Shown: positions 46,388 through 47,211 of the stretch, piece by piece
Layout: every line of letters starts with the position of its first letter
Numbering within the stretch: the first letter of the stretch is position 1
NCBI RefSeq assembly: GCF_030697375.1
Contig: NZ_JAUYQD010000067.1
Span: forward strand, 1-47,211
From: Rhodoferax sp.
GTDB taxonomy: Bacteria; Pseudomonadota; Gammaproteobacteria; Burkholderiales; Burkholderiaceae_C
Direction of reading: 5' to 3'
DNA length: 47,211 nt
The notes under the pieces: model-generated
Told to the model about the DNA's origin: nothing
Database searches by the model: none
The model's input: the letters and a program-made list of their open reading frames with translations, nothing else
Program-made: the position numbers and the translations under genes

Positions 46388-46534
46388 ACAAGACGGCTGG
46401 TGGGCGCCTTGCGCAACATAGGACGAGGCACCATCGCTGACAACATCATTGCAACCATGCGGGCTGCGGTTTACACCGTGAACGAAGCCGATCCGTTCAA
46501 GGCCTTGCCACCCATGGCCTTCGCATCGGGCTAG
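46385..46534 (+). pseudogene. Short frame, probable C-terminal remnant (49 aa)
   Basis: A 49-codon frame from ATG 46385 to TAG 46532-46534. It reads R-L-V-G-A-L-R-N-I-G-R-G-T-I-A-D, then I-I-A-T-M-R-A-A-V-Y-T-V-N-E-A-D-P-F, which looks like the helical end of a larger protein, but I cannot name it. No RBS. It stands just before the AT-rich region of hipB, so it may be debris of an older insertion. Confidence 0.35.
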
Positions 46535-46609
46535 CTAGAAATTATGCTATTCAAATCATAAATGTGCTATTTTCTGCAAAATAATGACTTCAAACACATA
46601 ATTTCAGCA

Positions 46610-46638
46610 TTGACTTAATATGCTGTAAGCGTCATAGT
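46610..46638 (+). promoter_or_regulatory. Promoter of the hipB-like gene
   Basis: TTGACT at 46610-46615, 17 nt, CATAGT at 46633-46638, about 22 nt before the start codon, within an AT-rich stretch (46535-46660) quite unlike the surrounding DNA. Confidence 0.55.
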
Positions 46639-46659
46639 TTGGCTTATTTGTAGAAATTT

Positions 46660-46959
46660 ATGACGCCCAACACAAATTCACTACTGACTTTGCGGGATGC
46701 CGGAGAGCGGTACAAGCAGTTGCGCAAGGCTGCAGGTAAGACGCAAACCGAGGTCGCAGAAGCGGCCGGATTACGGCAAGAAACCTTATCGCGGTTCGAG
46801 ACGGGAACATCGAACGATCTATCCGCCGGCAAACTCTTGCGCTTGCTGCAGGTGCTGGACATGGAAATGGAGTTCGTGCCCACCACGCGGCGCCCCAATT
46901 TGAACGACTTGCAGCAAGAGCGTCGCCAGGTCTCACATGTGGGGTTCGGGACTCCATGA
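46660..46959 (+). CDS. hipB: HipB-like XRE-family antitoxin/regulator
   Basis: A 99-residue protein with an XRE helix-turn-helix (Y-K-Q-L-R-K-A-A-G-K-T-Q-T-E-V-A-E-A-A-G-L-R-Q-E-T-L-S-R-F-E-T-G) at about 18-50 and a charged tail. Its stop overlaps the ATG of a hipA-like frame (ATGA), the normal hipBA layout. In such pairs HipB represses the operon and neutralises the HipA kinase. The partner here is truncated, so this is an orphaned antitoxin unless hipA is intact elsewhere. Confidence 0.85.
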   Translation: MTPNTNSLLTLRDAGERYKQLRKAAGKTQTEVAEAAGLRQETLSRFETGTSNDLSAGKLLRLLQVLDMEMEFVPTTRRPNLNDLQQERRQVSHVGFGTP

Positions 46960-47117
46960 GCGCTCCCATGACCATGGGCCAGGCGGGACTCAACGTCTTC
47001 GTCAACGGACGGCATGTGGCGGTGCTACAGAGCCCGGCGGGGTTTGAACACTACCTGACCTACCTCCACGGTGAGTGTGATCAACCAATTCGATGGACGA
47101 ATAATCACCGTTCGTGA
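46956..47117 (+). pseudogene. hipA: Truncated HipA-like kinase gene
   Basis: The frame starts at ATG 46956, overlapping the hipB stop. Residues 11-36 (L-N-V-F-V-N-G-R-H-V-A-V-L, then F-E-H-Y-L-T-Y-L) match the N-terminal subdomain of HipA. After about residue 39 the match ends and a stop follows at 47115-47117, where HipA should go on for some 400 residues. The kinase domain is absent from the window. The junction near 47075 may be an insertion or deletion point. Confidence 0.65.
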
Positions 47118-47142
47118 TGGTCATTTTTGCAAGCGTTCCATG

Positions 47143-47178
47143 CAAAACGGCGTCGGTACTGCTACAGACGCCGTTTTG
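47143..47178. repeat. Perfect 12-bp hairpin next to the hipA break
   Basis: CAAAACGGCGTC-(12)-GACGCCGTTTTG. The arms are flanked on the outside by a TGATC run (47077-47083 region) and GATCAATCAGTGATC at 47191-47206. It can act as a terminator (AAAA and TTTT at the arms) or mark an element end. Confidence 0.75.
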
Positions 47179-47211
47179 TATTGGGGAGCCGATCAATCAG
47201 TGATCAGAAAG

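Noticed and set aside
1..47211. CRISPR array or prophage
   Set aside because: No regularly spaced repeats and no phage structural genes were seen; the dispersed repeat copies are far apart and not array-like.

Overview
This is a GC-rich chromosomal stretch that looks like a betaproteobacterium of the family Comamonadaceae, near Rhodoferax or Polaromonas. That placement is inferred from three things: the gene content (an aa3 oxidase cluster of betaproteobacterial layout, rpoH under a CIRCE element, Bug-family receptor, DUF1841, DUF2970, DUF2909), the codon usage, and a dispersed repeat of about 48 bp. No rRNA, CRISPR array, prophage or intact insertion sequence was seen.

Layout. 1-1000 is an AT-richer end with a truncated secreted-protein gene, a tiny lipoprotein and little else, bounded by tRNA-Arg(CCT) at 1009-1083. 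1.1-4.0 kb (minus) is a MoxR ATPase / VWA operon that also contains a GNAT enzyme and a small membrane protein. 4.1-9.9 kb holds a cytochrome c4-type protein, NDH-2, DUF1841, a PcaF-type thiolase, a TauE exporter and a DUF1186/SEC-C protein. 9.9-18.1 kb holds an AraC regulator, a PEBP-like protein, the KefF/KefC pair, ParA, MaoC, TrmL, a solute-binding protein, ComF and a BioC-like protein.

18.2-27.3 kb (plus) is a complete cytochrome c oxidase module: coxB, coxA, a small assembly protein, ctaG, DUF2970, coxC, surf1, a SCO-like protein, ctaA, ctaB and SCO. Together these make the CuA/heme a enzyme, synthesise heme A and deliver copper. NDH-2 and the c4-type cytochrome upstream fit the same electron-transfer theme.

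27.3-32.9 kb holds a Bug receptor, rpoH with a perfect CIRCE operator, a YceI-like lipoprotein, and a PaaX regulator overlapping an AidB-type acyl-CoA dehydrogenase. 32.9-35.5 kb is accessory in character: two gene fragments, two vapBC modules and an HD-domain protein. 35.5-39.2 kb (minus) is a polar amino-acid ABC transporter operon led by its own GntR/FCD regulator, with two matching TTGTATACAA-type sites. 39.3-46.2 kb holds two LysR genes, each divergent from a probable target (an MBL-fold protein plus DsbA-like protein; a quinone-reductase-like MDR), small hypotheticals, and a TetR gene with a 12-2-12 palindrome. 46.2-47.2 kb ends in an AT-rich patch with a hipB-like gene and a truncated hipA.

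The most unusual signal is a dispersed element in up to eleven copies: GCTAT, 7 nt, ATAGC, a TGCTTGCGCA block, about 7 nt, then a CGGGGGCTAGAGGC block. Five copies sit in sense orientation at or just after gene 3' ends. Others lie inside reading frames. Two unrelated exported proteins take their signal-peptide core from it in the same frame, and antisense copies in other genes also share one frame. It looks like a palindromic element that has become protein-coding.
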